Part shown: piece by piece, positions 17,486 through 26,431 of the stretch
Layout: every line of letters begins with the position of its first letter
How positions within the stretch are numbered: the first letter of the stretch is position 1
Source: Sphingomonas sp. CL5.1
GTDB taxonomy: Bacteria > Pseudomonadota > Alphaproteobacteria > Sphingomonadales > Sphingomonadaceae
NCBI RefSeq assembly: GCF_013344685.1
Contig: NZ_CP050137.1
Coordinates: forward strand, 3,403,001-3,467,000
Reading direction: 5' to 3'
Length of the DNA stretch: 64,000 nt
Translations under genes and position numbers: made by a program
Notes under the pieces: generated by a model
Database searches by the model: none
The model's input: the letters and a program-made list of their open reading frames with translations, nothing else
What the model was told of the DNA's origin: nothing

Positions 17486-19867
17486 TCAGTGAATCCCGAG
17501 CGACACCGTCAACCCGAAGGTGCGCGGATCGCCCGGCTGCCCGACGATCAGCCCGGTGCTGCCCGACTGGGTCGCCAGCAACTCGTAATAATCCTGGTCG
17601 AAGGCGTTGCGCACCCAGGCGAAGATGTTGAGCCTGTCGCCCTTGCGATAGCCGAGCCGGAAGTTCGACAGCGAATAGCCGGCGACGTCCATATAGGCCG
17701 AGGGCGACGGGTTGGACGAGAAGTCCGAACGGTAGCTACCGTCATAGCCGAGATAGACCTGCCCCTCGCCCACCGGCCAGTTATATTCCGCGCCATAGCT
17801 GAACGCCCATTTCGACACGCCCGGCAGGCGCTGGCCGGAGATATCGCAGAACGGCGGGCTGTTGCTGCCGCCCGACAATTCCGGCGGGCACGGCGCGTTG
17901 GTGAAGCGGATATATTTCGCGTCGGTATAGGCGGCGTTGACGTAGAGGTTCAGGCCCGCGCTTGGGCGGAAGGCCGAATCCAGCTCGATCCCGCGCGTCC
18001 GCACCTGCCCGGCATTGGCGAGATAGCCGCGCAGCACGGCGAGCTGGTAATTGTTCACCGTCGCCTGATAATCGTGGATCTCGGTCCAGAACCCCGCGAG
18101 GTTGATCGTCGCGCGGCGATCGAGAAGCTGGGTCTTGAGGCCGATCTCATAGTGATCGACCGTCTCCGGCTTCACCGTGGCGGTGGAGAGGATCGGATCG
18201 TTGTTCGCGTCGAGCGGCAGGCCCGACAGGTTGATCCCGCCCGATTTGTAGCTGCGCGCATAGGTGGCGTAGCTGTGGATATCCGGCGAGAATTGATAGG
18301 CGACGGTGATGTCGCCGGAGAGGTTCCAGTTGTCGAACTTCGGCGCGTAGCGCTGCGGCGAGAGCACGCCGCGCTGGTCGCTGGTCAGGTTCGTGCCGCC
18401 CTGCCCGTTGGTGACGACCGAGACATAGGAACCCTCCTTCCTGTCGTAATTGAGCCGCGCGCCGGGCGATACCTGCAACCTGTCCGACACATGCCACGTC
18501 AGCTTGCCGAACAGCGCGGCCGAGGTGTTGGTGAAGCCGATCGTGTTGCGCGCGGTAAGGCCGTCGAGCGTCGCCGGGTCCTTCGCCGCCGCGCTCGCCG
18601 GGTTGAGCAGCCACGCGCTCGCCGCCGGCCCCTGCACCTGAAGGCCCTGCGTGTCGATCGTCTGGTGGAACCAGAACAGCCCGACCGTATAGTCGATCGC
18701 GTGCCTGCCGTTCGAGCCGAGGCGGATTTCCTGGCTGTACTGGTCCTGCCGCGAGGGATTGGCGGAGACCGTGGTGATCGGCAGGCCGATGAAGTCGCGG
18801 TCGTTCGACGGGTCCCAGTTCCAGAAGCGCCAGGCGGTGACCGAGGTGAGCGTCGCCGGGCCGATATCCCAGTTCGCCACCGCCGACGCGCCGCCGAGCT
18901 TCTGTTTCGCGCGCAGCGGCGTATCCACGTCGGTCACGCGGTCGAAGGCGTCGGTCGAGGGCACGGCATAGCCGGCCGCCGCCGCCAGCGCGGCATATTG
19001 GCGGTTGGCCGGGCGCTGGGTCGGCGCGACGCCGGCGTAATATTGCACGCAACAGGTCGGCGCCTGCCGGTTATAATCGGCGTAGAGCGTGATATCGAGG
19101 TTCGGCGCCGGCTTGAACAGCAACTGGCCGCGCAGGCTGAGATTGTCCTGGCTGTTCTGCCACTGGTCCTGCGTGGTGTTCCAGATCGTGCCGCGCCGCG
19201 TGGTGAAGGAGGCGGAGAAGCGCCCGGCCACCACATCGCCGACCAGCGGGCCGGAGACCGACCCCTTGGCCTGGAGGAAATCGTAATTGCCGCCGGTCAG
19301 CTCGAAGCGCGCCTCCGGATCGAAGCTCGGCTTGCGCGTGGTGATGTTGATCGCGCCGGCGGTGGTGTTCTTGCCGTAGAGCGTGCCCTGCGGCCCGCGC
19401 AGGATCTCGATCCGGTCGGTATCGGTGAAGTCGAACGTCGCGGAGGCGATGCGGCTGTAATAGACCTGATCGACATAGATGCCGACGCCCTGCTCGATCC
19501 CGTCGTTGGTCAGGCCGAACGGCGCGCCCAGCCCGCGGATGTTGGCGGCGGAATTGCGCGGGTTGGTCGAGTAGAATTGCAGCGACGGCTGGAGCTGCGT
19601 CAGCCTCCCGACATTATAGGCCCCGGTATCGGCCAGCGCCGTGCCGCCGATCACCGACATGGCGATCGGCACGCTCTGGATCGTCTCGGCGCGGCGGCGC
19701 GCGGTGACGACGACATCGCCCCCGCTCTGCTGCGCCGGGCCGAGTCGGCCTGGCTCGTCCTGATCGTCGGGCGTCTGGGCGCTCTGCGGCGGCGCGGTCG
19801 GCGGCGCCTGTTCGGTGGCGGGAACGGACTGGGCGGCGACGGCCAGCAAGGCAAGCGTGATCGACAT
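17486..19867 (-). CDS. TonB-dependent outer-membrane receptor
   Basis: A 793 aa receptor that would import a ligand across the outer membrane using TonB energy. A signal peptide (ITLALLAVAAQS) is followed by a Pro/Gln-rich linker. The TonB box region (DVVVTARRRAE) and the plug domain come next, including RIEILRGPQGTLYGKN and TTAGAINI motifs. A long beta-barrel ends FGLTVSLGIH. The family resembles the many sphingomonad receptors annotated for sugars, siderophores or pesticides. No regulator, permease or enzyme lies next to it, so the ligand cannot be guessed. It is divergent from the small heat-shock gene. Confidence 0.92.
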   Translation of the reverse strand: MSITLALLAVAAQSVPATEQAPPTAPPQSAQTPDDQDEPGRLGPAQQSGGDVVVTARRRAETIQSVPIAMSVIGGTALADTGAYNVGRLTQLQPSLQFYSTNPRNSAANIRGLGAPFGLTNDGIEQGVGIYVDQVYYSRIASATFDFTDTDRIEILRGPQGTLYGKNTTAGAINITTRKPSFDPEARFELTGGNYDFLQAKGSVSGPLVGDVVAGRFSASFTTRRGTIWNTTQDQWQNSQDNLSLRGQLLFKPAPNLDITLYADYNRQAPTCCVQYYAGVAPTQRPANRQYAALAAAAGYAVPSTDAFDRVTDVDTPLRAKQKLGGASAVANWDIGPATLTSVTAWRFWNWDPSNDRDFIGLPITTVSANPSRQDQYSQEIRLGSNGRHAIDYTVGLFWFHQTIDTQGLQVQGPAASAWLLNPASAAAKDPATLDGLTARNTIGFTNTSAALFGKLTWHVSDRLQVSPGARLNYDRKEGSYVSVVTNGQGGTNLTSDQRGVLSPQRYAPKFDNWNLSGDITVAYQFSPDIHSYATYARSYKSGGINLSGLPLDANNDPILSTATVKPETVDHYEIGLKTQLLDRRATINLAGFWTEIHDYQATVNNYQLAVLRGYLANAGQVRTRGIELDSAFRPSAGLNLYVNAAYTDAKYIRFTNAPCPPELSGGSNSPPFCDISGQRLPGVSKWAFSYGAEYNWPVGEGQVYLGYDGSYRSDFSSNPSPSAYMDVAGYSLSNFRLGYRKGDRLNIFAWVRNAFDQDYYELLATQSGSTGLIVGQPGDPRTFGLTVSLGIH

Positions 19868-19956
19868 GGATTTCCCCTGAACCGAGGTTGATTGTCGCCG
19901 TCGATGCTAGGTCAGGATGTAATTCCGACCAAGAAAGTAGGATTTAATCCCACCCG

Positions 19957-19984
19957 CTTGAAAACTTCACTGCTCGCACCATCT
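19957..19984 (+). promoter_or_regulatory. Sigma-32 (RpoH)-like promoter for the small heat-shock gene
   Basis: CTTGAAA at 19957-19963 and CCATCT at 19979-19984 are separated by 15 bases. This is close to the heat-shock sigma consensus (CTTGAAA, 13-17 bases, CCCATnT). A start a few bases downstream would give a 5' UTR of roughly 85 bases before the Hsp20 ATG. It is the only good match in the 200-base divergent gap. Confidence 0.7.
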
Positions 19985-20049
19985 TTCCGTTGCACAGCGC
20001 TACTGACCGGGCCGTGCGGGACGCCGCGATTTCGGGCGTTCCATGTCGT

Positions 20050-20077
20050 CAATTCGCTCAACGGAGGATTTGATATG
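20050..20077 (+). promoter_or_regulatory. Possible ROSE-type RNA thermometer masking the Hsp20 ribosome site
   Basis: The Shine-Dalgarno GGAGGA at 20063-20068 is preceded by TCGCT at 20054-20058. That fits the UYGCU element that pairs imperfectly with the ribosome site in ROSE thermometers, which are known upstream of alphaproteobacterial small heat-shock genes. Pairing of 20053-20058 with 20063-20068 would leave one mismatch at the G. The UTR length and gene type agree. The upstream hairpins of a full ROSE element were not folded. Confidence 0.5.
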
Positions 20078-20539
20078 CGACTGGACCTTACCCCCTACCG
20101 CCGCTCGACCATCGGGTTCGACCGGCTGTTCGACCTGCTGGAGACCAATGCGCGCTCGGCGGGCGACAATTATCCCCCCTTCAATCTCGAGCGGCTCGCC
20201 GAGGATCGCTATCGCATCACGCTGGCGGTGGCCGGCTTCACCCGCGACGAGATCGAGATCACCGCGCAGCAGAACCTGCTGCTCGTTGCCGGCAAGAAGG
20301 CCGATACGCAGGATAACGCCAATTTCCTGCACGTCGGAATCGCCAACCGCAGCTTCGAGCGGCGCTTCGAGCTGGCGGACTTCGTGTTCGTCGAGGACGC
20401 CCGGCTGAACGACGGGCTGCTGGTGATCGACCTGGTCCGCGAAGTGCCCGAGGCGATGAAGCCGAAGAGCATCGCGATCAAGACCGGCGCGCCGCTGGCC
20501 GCGGTCGAAACCAAGGCGGACGACGCCAAAGCGGCGTAA
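20075..20539 (+). CDS. Small heat-shock protein, Hsp20/IbpA family
   Basis: An ATP-independent chaperone that holds unfolded proteins. The 154 aa product begins MRLDLTPYRRSTIGFDRLFDLLE, typical of class A alphaproteobacterial sHsps (IbpA/HspA-like). The alpha-crystallin domain spans about residues 30-125, with YRITLAVAGF at its start and a GLLVIDLVRE strand near its end. An Ala/Lys tail follows; the usual C-terminal I-x-I motif appears as IAIK. The start is ATG 20075, with GGAGG 7 bases before. Regulation by RpoH and perhaps an RNA thermometer is suggested by the upstream elements. Confidence 0.93.
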   Translation: MRLDLTPYRRSTIGFDRLFDLLETNARSAGDNYPPFNLERLAEDRYRITLAVAGFTRDEIEITAQQNLLLVAGKKADTQDNANFLHVGIANRSFERRFELADFVFVEDARLNDGLLVIDLVREVPEAMKPKSIAIKTGAPLAAVETKADDAKAA

Positions 20540-20588
20540 CGCCGGAGCTGAAGATCGGCGCCTCCTTGCTCCCTTTCCGAGGCGTCGG

Positions 20589-20622
20589 GGCGTCCGGGCC
20601 GAAAGGTCCGGACGCCTTATCT
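20589..20622 (+). terminator. Rho-independent terminator of the small heat-shock gene
   Basis: Arms 20589-20600 (GGCGTCCGGGCC) and 20605-20616 (GGTCCGGACGCC) pair over 12 bases with one G-T wobble around a GAAA tetraloop. TTATCT follows. It lies 50 bases past the Hsp20 stop and before the convergent PilZ gene. Confidence 0.8.
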
Positions 20623-20645
20623 ATTTCAGGAATCGGCGCCGGCGC

Positions 20646-20978
20646 TCAATGCGCGGCGACATGGCCTTCCCGGCGCAGCAACTGCTCGAAAGCCGCCGGA
20701 TCGAGTGGCGCGTCGAAACGGCAGCCGGCGGCGAAATCGTCCGCCCACATCACCTCGGCGCCGACCGGCCCGACCTCGGGCAGGGTCAGCCAGATCGACA
20801 TGCCCTTGCGCAATGCCGAATAGGTGCTGAGCCGCGCGCCGTGGATCGACAGGTCGATCACCTTGCACAAGGCGCGGGCGAGGCCGCCCGCCCCCACCGC
20901 CGAATCGAACGAAACCGGCGCGCGCGGGCCGCGGCGCCGGATATCGCTGGGTGCTGGCTCGAATTCCGCTGCGAACAT
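20646..20978 (-). CDS. PilZ-domain protein
   Basis: A 110 aa single PilZ domain, a likely c-di-GMP sensor. The two ligand motifs are present: an Arg-rich RRRGPR near residue 14-19 and DLSIHG (D-x-S-x-x-G) near residue 42-47. Both RxxxR-type arginines and the Ser/Gly are kept, so binding is plausible. The partner is unknown. A palindrome (CATGcCGGGC / GCCCGaCATG, 20976-21001) covers the start codon. It could fold in the leader or act in ending rpmE transcription. Confidence 0.85.
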   Translation of the reverse strand: MFAAEFEPAPSDIRRRGPRAPVSFDSAVGAGGLARALCKVIDLSIHGARLSTYSALRKGMSIWLTLPEVGPVGAEVMWADDFAAGCRFDAPLDPAAFEQLLRREGHVAAH

Positions 20979-21022
20979 GCCGGGCAGGCTAGCCCGACAT
21001 GCCTAACGCAGCGTTAACGACG

Positions 21023-21253
21023 TTACTTGCGCAGCGTCAGCCCGCCGCCAAAGCGCTTGTTGAAGCGCGCGACCTGGCCGCCGGTGTCGAGCATCTGGCC
21101 GCGGCCGCCGGTCCAGGCCGGGTGCGCCAGCGGGTCGATGTCGAGCTGCATCGTGTCGCCTTCCTTGCCCCAGGTGGAGCGGGTTTCGAACACGGTGCCG
21201 TCGGTCATCTGCACCTTGATGGTGTGATAATCGGGATGGATGTCTTTCTTCAC
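21023..21253 (-). CDS. rpmE: 50S ribosomal protein L31
   Basis: A 76 aa ribosomal protein that begins [19 protein letters not shown] after a GTG start at 21253. GAGGA lies 8 bases upstream. It lacks the CxxC zinc-binding cysteines, as in the zinc-independent alphaproteobacterial type, and ends [11 protein letters not shown] longer frame upstream has no L31 similarity. It sits downstream of fabZ, separated by a terminator-like hairpin; the usual lpxA/lpxB genes are absent between them. Confidence 0.93.
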   Translation of the reverse strand: MKKDIHPDYHTIKVQMTDGTVFETRSTWGKEGDTMQLDIDPLAHPAWTGGRGQMLDTGGQVARFNKRFGGGLTLRK

Positions 21254-21301
21254 GTCGTCGGTCCTCGAATGTGGCTGGTTTCCGACCAGCCTGAAAGGAA
21301 G

Positions 21302-21324
21302 CGGGCGCCTAACGCAGGCGCCCG
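21302..21324 (-). terminator. Hairpin after fabZ, probable end of the envelope operon
   Basis: Perfect 9-base arms CGGGCGCCT (21302-21310) and AGGCGCCCG (21316-21324) with a 5-base loop, 42 bases past the fabZ stop. On the - strand it is followed by CTTCCTTTC, a weak T-run, so termination may be partial. Confidence 0.6.
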
Positions 21325-21365
21325 TGAAAGTCAAAGACGGTGGGGAGCGATACCCGCCCCGCGCC

Positions 21366-21848
21366 TCACGCCGCCCTGGGCGGGTCCGCGATCATCGCGG
21401 TGAAGCTGGCTTCCGCCGCGACCTGCCCATCGATCCGGGCGACGCCGGCGAACTTGCAGACGCTGCTGCGCTTCTGCACGAATTCCACCTCGAGCCGAAG
21501 CAGCACGCCCGGCTCGACCGGCTTGCGGAACTTCGCATTCTCGATCGCCATGAAATAGACGAGCTTGCCCGAGCCGGCGAGGCCGAGGCTCTCCACCGCG
21601 AGCACGCCGGCGGCCTGCGCCAGCGCCTCGACGATCAGCACGCCGGGCATGATCGGACGGCCGGGGAAATGCCCCTGAAAGAAGCCTTCGTTGAAGGTCA
21701 CCGCCTTGATCGCCGCGATCGACCGGTCGGGGACGAGTTCCTCGACGCGATCGACCAGCAGCATCGGGTAACGATGCGGCAACGCCGCCATCACCCGCGC
21801 GATGTCGAGCGGGCCGACCGACCCGCTCGTCACCTCCGCTTCGCTCAC
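21366..21848 (-). CDS. fabZ: 3-hydroxyacyl-[acyl-carrier-protein] dehydratase
   Basis: Dehydrates 3-hydroxyacyl-ACP in fatty acid elongation. The 160 aa hot-dog protein has [12 protein letters not shown], the catalytic His in [13 protein letters not shown], and the catalytic Glu in [12 protein letters not shown]. The start is GTG 21848, overlapping the ompH stop (GTGA). In most Gram-negatives fabZ sits between lpxD and lpxA. Here ompH precedes it and rpmE follows, with no lpx gene. Confidence 0.95.
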   Translation of the reverse strand: MSEAEVTSGSVGPLDIARVMAALPHRYPMLLVDRVEELVPDRSIAAIKAVTFNEGFFQGHFPGRPIMPGVLIVEALAQAAGVLAVESLGLAGSGKLVYFMAIENAKFRKPVEPGVLLRLEVEFVQKRSSVCKFAGVARIDGQVAAEASFTAMIADPPRAA

Positions 21849-22492
21849 CGGCCCTGCGGCTGCTTGGTGTTGGCCGGCGCGGGAGCGGCCGGCGCGGCGC
21901 CCGCCTGACCCTGCTGGCCCGGCTGCCAGTTGGCCGGCGGCGCGATGCTGACGCTGGGCACGAGGCGGTTCAGCTCCGTCGTCACGTCGGCGGTGATGTC
22001 GCCGGCGGGATCGAGGTGCACCACGTCGTTCGGGCCGAACACGATGCTCGCCTTCTTGCGCGCGGCGGCGGCATCGATCGCGGCCTTGAGCTGCTGCTGG
22101 ATCTGCTCGATCGCATAGGCGCGGGCGCGGACATAGGGCGCGGTTATGCGCTGAAGCTCGGCGTTGCCGGCCTGCTCCTTCGACTGGATCGTCTGGAGCT
22201 GGGTCTGGAGCTGCGCCTGGGCGACATTCGCCTTCTGGTCGTTCTGCAGCTTGGTGACGAGCGGCTGAAGCTCGGTGGAGATCGCCTGACGGCGCGTCTC
22301 GGCCTGGTCGAGCGTCGCCTTGTACGTGGTCTGGAGCTGCCCGGCGGCCGCCTTCCAGGCGTTGCTGCCGGCCACCGCGCCATCGGGATCGACGACCGCC
22401 ACCCCGTTGACCTGCGCCTGCGAAACACCTCCGACGAGCGCGCCCGGCGCGAGCAGCGCCGCCGCGATCAGCATGGTCTTCTTGCTATTCAT
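21845..22492 (-). CDS. OmpH/Skp family periplasmic chaperone
   Basis: Holds outer-membrane proteins on the way to BamA. The 215 aa product has a signal peptide ([20 protein letters not shown]). A long coiled-coil region rich in Gln/Ala/Lys (about residues 40-135), matching the Skp tentacles, comes next, then a C-terminal strand ([14 protein letters not shown]). The tail is Ala/Pro/Gln-rich. Its ATG shares one base with the bamA stop, so the two are coupled. Confidence 0.9.
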   Translation of the reverse strand: MNSKKTMLIAAALLAPGALVGGVSQAQVNGVAVVDPDGAVAGSNAWKAAAGQLQTTYKATLDQAETRRQAISTELQPLVTKLQNDQKANVAQAQLQTQLQTIQSKEQAGNAELQRITAPYVRARAYAIEQIQQQLKAAIDAAAARKKASIVFGPNDVVHLDPAGDITADVTTELNRLVPSVSIAPPANWQPGQQGQAGAAPAAPAPANTKQPQGR

Positions 22493-25239
22493 CAGAACTG
22501 GGTCCCTACGTTGAAAGTTACGAGCTTCTTGTCATCGCCGGGCTGCGTCAGCAGCGCCTTGGCGACATCGATGCGTAGCGGGCCGAACGGCGAGGTCCAG
22601 TTCACGCCGAAACCGACCGAGAGGCGCGGCCTGGCCGTGCCGCCGTAATAGGTTTCCTTGAACGGCTGCGAGGCGATCTGCGCGGTGTTCGGGACAATGC
22701 CGTTGCACTTGCCGGTCGGATCGGGAATGCCGGCCGCACAGGTGGTAGTGACCGACAGGCCCGCGGCGTTCGTATAGCTGAACAATGGCTGGCCGGCCTC
22801 GTTCGTCTTCGGCAGCGGCAGCACGGTGCCGTCCGCCGCGACCGGGAAGGTGGTGAGCAGCGGCCGGGTCATGCTCCACAGGCTGCCCGCCTGCACATAG
22901 ATCGACGGCCGCAGCCCCAGTTCGCGCGCGCCGGAACCGAGCGGCAGCTCAAGCTCAATGCGGCCAAGGTAATAGGCGTTGCCGCCCAACGCGTCGTCAA
23001 CGATCTGATCCCTGTCGGTGACCAATACCTGCTTGCCGCTCGAATCGGTCGTGTAATATTGCCGAATCACGCGTGGGCCGACACCACGAATGTCGAAGCC
23101 ACGGAACTGCGGCTCGCCGAGATAGAAGCGATCGGTGATGCGCACCGGATCGACTCCGGGACCGCGGCTGCCTTCCAGCGACTTGATGAAGCCGCCCTCG
23201 CCCACGAAGGAAAGGACGAAGCCTTTGCCGATTCCCCAATATTTCGCTCCATCTACGCGAGAGCGAATGTAGCGCACGTCGCCACCGAGCCCGGCGAAAT
23301 CCTGGCTCAGCGACATGCGCGAGCCAGCCGTGGGCCGCAGACGGCTGTTGAGGCTGTTGTAGATGAATGAATAGCCTACCGACGACGTCCAGCGATTCCC
23401 GATCGAGTCGCACAGATAACGACCGGCGACGAGCGGATCGCAGCTATCGCCCGGGCTGTTGCCGCGAATGCCGTCGCCGTTCAGATCGGTGTAATAGGTG
23501 CCCTTGTCGAGACCGACCTGATCATAAGTCAGGCCGTAACGAGCGGAGAAGGACCAATATTCGGTGATCGGCACGCCGGCGCGGATCTGGAAGCCGGTCG
23601 ACGTCTGGCTGTAGGTCGTCTGGCGATCGGTGCCGAGATAGTTGAACGCGTTGTAATCGCGGCGGAACAGGTCCACGCCGAGCGCGATGTTCTTGTCGAA
23701 CAGATACGGCTCGGTGAAGCCCAGCTCGACCGACTTGGAATAGGCCGACCAGTTCACGCCCGCGCGCAGCTCCTGCGCCTTGCCGCGGAAGTTCGACTGG
23801 GTGATGTTCGCCTGGATGATGAACTGCTCGAGGCTCGAATAGCCGGCCGAGAGCTGGAGCTGGCCGGTCGCCTTCTCCTCGACGTTCGCCTCCAGCACGA
23901 CGCGGTCCGGCACGGAGCCGGGGGTCTGCTTGATCTCGAACTTGTCCTGGAAATAGCCCAGGCTGTTGATGCGGTCGGTCGAGCGCTTCACCTGGAAGCT
24001 GTTGAACGCATCGCCCTCGGCGAGACGCACCTCGCGCCGGATCACCTTGTCCTGCGTCTGGGTGTTGCCGGTGATCTCCACCCGCTCGACATAGGTGCGC
24101 TGCGCCTGGGCGATGTGGAAGTTGATCGACATGGTCAGCGCGTCGCGGTCGCGCTGGAATTCCGGGTTCACGTCGGCGAAGGCATAGCCGAACAGGCCCG
24201 CCGTCTGGCTCAGGCTGTCGACCGTGTCCTCGACCTTCTTCGCGTCATACCAGTCGCCCTTCTTGATCGAGAGCGTGCTGGCCATGCGCTTGTTGTCGAA
24301 GTCGCGGATGTCGCTGTCCACGGTCACGTCGCCGAACTTGTAGCGCGGCCCCTCCTCGACGACATAGGTGATGATGAAGTCACGCTTGTCGGGGGTCAGC
24401 TCCGCCACCGCGCTGGTGACGCGGAAATCGGCATAGCCGTTGGTCAGGTAGAATTGCCGCAGCTTCTGCTGGTCATAGGCAAGCCGGTCCTGATCGTAGG
24501 ACGTGTTCGACGACATGAAGCGGAAGAAGCGCGATTGCTTCGTCGCCATCTGCGAGCGCAGCTTGGCGTCGGAGAACACCTGGTTGCCGATGATGTTGAT
24601 CTGCTGGACCTTGGATTTCGGCCCCTCGCTGATTTCGAACACCACGTCGACGCGATTCTGGTCGAGGTTGACCATCTTCGGATCGACGGACGCGGCGAAA
24701 CGCCCCTGCCGGCGATACAGCTCGATGATCCGCGCCACGTCCGCCCGCACGGCGGAGCGGGTGAAGATCTGGCGCGGCTTGAGCTTGATCTCCTTGGTGA
24801 TCTTGTCTTCCTTGAGGCGCTTGTTGCCCTCAAGGATCACGCGGTTGATGATCGGGTTCTCGCGCACGCGCAGCACGATGTCGCCCGTCTCCGCCCCCGC
24901 GATGGAGACGTCGGCGAACAGGTCGCTGGCGTAGAGGTCCTTGATCGCCTGGTCGAGCGTCTCGTTCGTATAGGATTCGCCGACGCGCAGCTTGGTGTAG
25001 CTCAGCACCGTCTCCGGCTCGATGCGCTGCGACCCGTCGACCCGCAGCGAGCGGATCGTGCGGACCACCGGCGGCGCGAGGACGGACGCGGCCTCGGCCG
25101 GCGCCTGCGTCGGCGCCTGCTGCGCGGCAGGGGCCGGCGCGGTCTGCGCGGCGGCCGCCAGCGGCATGCCGGCGAGCATCGTCCCGGCAAGCAACAGCGC
25201 CACCGGTTGCGGGCGTAGAGTTGTCGTCAAAGCCTTCAC
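22492..25239 (-). CDS. bamA: Outer-membrane protein assembly factor BamA
   Basis: The core insertase for beta-barrel proteins. The 915 aa product has a signal peptide ending AAAAQ, a Pro/Ala-rich linker, five POTRA domains (about 60-430), and a 16-strand barrel with the conserved loop-6 motif FRGFDIRGVGPR. It ends in Phe (NVGTQF). It is longer than E. coli BamA. Two extracellular-loop segments carry Cys pairs (CDPLVAGRYLC and CAAGIPDPTGKC) that could form surface disulfides. The start is GTG 25239, with GGGGTGG 5 bases ahead; a TTG one codon upstream is equally in frame. It follows rseP by 58 bases in the same operon. Confidence 0.96.
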   Translation of the reverse strand: MKALTTTLRPQPVALLLAGTMLAGMPLAAAAQTAPAPAAQQAPTQAPAEAASVLAPPVVRTIRSLRVDGSQRIEPETVLSYTKLRVGESYTNETLDQAIKDLYASDLFADVSIAGAETGDIVLRVRENPIINRVILEGNKRLKEDKITKEIKLKPRQIFTRSAVRADVARIIELYRRQGRFAASVDPKMVNLDQNRVDVVFEISEGPKSKVQQINIIGNQVFSDAKLRSQMATKQSRFFRFMSSNTSYDQDRLAYDQQKLRQFYLTNGYADFRVTSAVAELTPDKRDFIITYVVEEGPRYKFGDVTVDSDIRDFDNKRMASTLSIKKGDWYDAKKVEDTVDSLSQTAGLFGYAFADVNPEFQRDRDALTMSINFHIAQAQRTYVERVEITGNTQTQDKVIRREVRLAEGDAFNSFQVKRSTDRINSLGYFQDKFEIKQTPGSVPDRVVLEANVEEKATGQLQLSAGYSSLEQFIIQANITQSNFRGKAQELRAGVNWSAYSKSVELGFTEPYLFDKNIALGVDLFRRDYNAFNYLGTDRQTTYSQTSTGFQIRAGVPITEYWSFSARYGLTYDQVGLDKGTYYTDLNGDGIRGNSPGDSCDPLVAGRYLCDSIGNRWTSSVGYSFIYNSLNSRLRPTAGSRMSLSQDFAGLGGDVRYIRSRVDGAKYWGIGKGFVLSFVGEGGFIKSLEGSRGPGVDPVRITDRFYLGEPQFRGFDIRGVGPRVIRQYYTTDSSGKQVLVTDRDQIVDDALGGNAYYLGRIELELPLGSGARELGLRPSIYVQAGSLWSMTRPLLTTFPVAADGTVLPLPKTNEAGQPLFSYTNAAGLSVTTTCAAGIPDPTGKCNGIVPNTAQIASQPFKETYYGGTARPRLSVGFGVNWTSPFGPLRIDVAKALLTQPGDDKKLVTFNVGTQF

Positions 25240-25297
25240 CAATCCACCCCGGAGATACCCATATCGACCGCGTGCCGCGCGCCCTGCCCCAGCTTGC

Positions 25298-26431
25298 TCA
25301 ACCGATCAAGCCGGCGAGGCTGCGCCATAGCCCGAAATTGCCGAGATCATTGAACGTCACCAGCAGCATCAGCGCAAGTATCGCCGCCAATCCGCCACGA
25401 TAGGCCCATTCCTGCGCCTCCGGCCCGACCGGCCTGCGCCGCACCGCCTCGATCGCGTAGAAAAGCAGGTGTCCGCCATCAAGCATCGGAATTGGCAGCA
25501 GGTTGATGAACCCCAGATTGATCGACACCAGCGCGATCAGGAAAACGAACGCCTCCGGCCCCAGCGTGATCTGCTCGCCGGAAACCTTCGCGATCGACAG
25601 CGGCCCGCCAAGCTCCTTCACCGAGCGGCGGCCGGACACGACCTGCCCGACCGTCTCCACCATCATCGACACGATCTGCCCGGTCTGCCGCATCGCGACC
25701 AGCGGAGCCTCGAGCGGGCCGACCCGACGAAAAACCGGCGTCGTCGCGCCGATACCGAGCAGGCCGATGCGGAATTCGTTGCCGAACCGGTCGCGCTCGC
25801 GCCGCACGCCGAGCCGCGTCGTCGCGGAAAGCGGCGCGCCGTCGCGCAGATAATCGACGCGGATCGTCTCGTCCGGGCGGATCTTGGCGTAGCGCGCCAT
25901 GTCGTCGAAGGTCGCGACGGAGCGCCCGTTCAGCGCGGTGATGCGATCGCCGGGCCGCAGCCCGATCGCCGCCGCCGCCGATCGCGGCACGACCGTGCCC
26001 ACCGTCGTCGGCGTCACGCTGTCGCCATAGGCCAGCGCGAATCCGGCGAGGATCAGGATCGCGGCGACGAAATTCACCACCGGCCCGGCCGCGACGATGA
26101 TCGCGCGCTGCCACACCGGCTTCGCCTGGAAGGTGCGCTGGCGCTCCGCCGCCGGCAGCGCGAGCCACTCGGCCGAGGGCTGGCTCAGCGCGTTCATGTC
26201 CCCGGCGAAGCGGACATAGCCGCCCAGCGGCAGCCAGCCGACCTTCCACCGCGTGCCGCGCCGGTCGGTCCAGCCCGCCACCTCGCGGCCGAAGCCGATC
26301 GAGAAGATATCGGATTTCACGCCGAGCACGCGCGCGGCGAGATAATGGCCCAGCTCGTGCACGAAGACGAGCGGGCCGATCACCAGCACGAACGCCAGCA
26401 GGGTCAGCAAAAGGCCCGGGGACTGGATCAA
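25298..26431 (-). CDS. rseP: Site-2 intramembrane protease RseP
   Basis: A zinc metalloprotease in the inner membrane that cleaves membrane-bound regulators. The 377 aa product has HELGH (His25, Glu26, His29) in TM1 and LDGGHLL in the third core helix (PMLDGG) providing the Asp ligand. A PDZ domain with GLRPGDRITALNG lies in the middle. It starts with TTG at 26431, overlapping the dxr stop (TTGA). Co-location with bamA is typical. Confidence 0.95.
   Translation of the reverse strand: MIQSPGLLLTLLAFVLVIGPLVFVHELGHYLAARVLGVKSDIFSIGFGREVAGWTDRRGTRWKVGWLPLGGYVRFAGDMNALSQPSAEWLALPAAERQRTFQAKPVWQRAIIVAAGPVVNFVAAILILAGFALAYGDSVTPTTVGTVVPRSAAAAIGLRPGDRITALNGRSVATFDDMARYAKIRPDETIRVDYLRDGAPLSATTRLGVRRERDRFGNEFRIGLLGIGATTPVFRRVGPLEAPLVAMRQTGQIVSMMVETVGQVVSGRRSVKELGGPLSIAKVSGEQITLGPEAFVFLIALVSINLGFINLLPIPMLDGGHLLFYAIEAVRRRPVGPEAQEWAYRGGLAAILALMLLVTFNDLGNFGLWRSLAGLIG

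Noticed and set aside
17426..19891. 821-codon open frame antisense to the TonB receptor
   Set aside because: Arg/Val/Asp-rich mirror of the receptor gene without recognisable domains.
20589..20622. Riboswitch-like structure after Hsp20
   Set aside because: It is a simple stem with a GAAA loop and T-rich tail placed after the stop codon, so a terminator explains it.
25479..26249. 256-codon frame inside rseP
   Set aside because: Out-of-frame shadow on the same strand as rseP; no motifs, whereas rseP shows HELGH, PDZ and LDG motifs.
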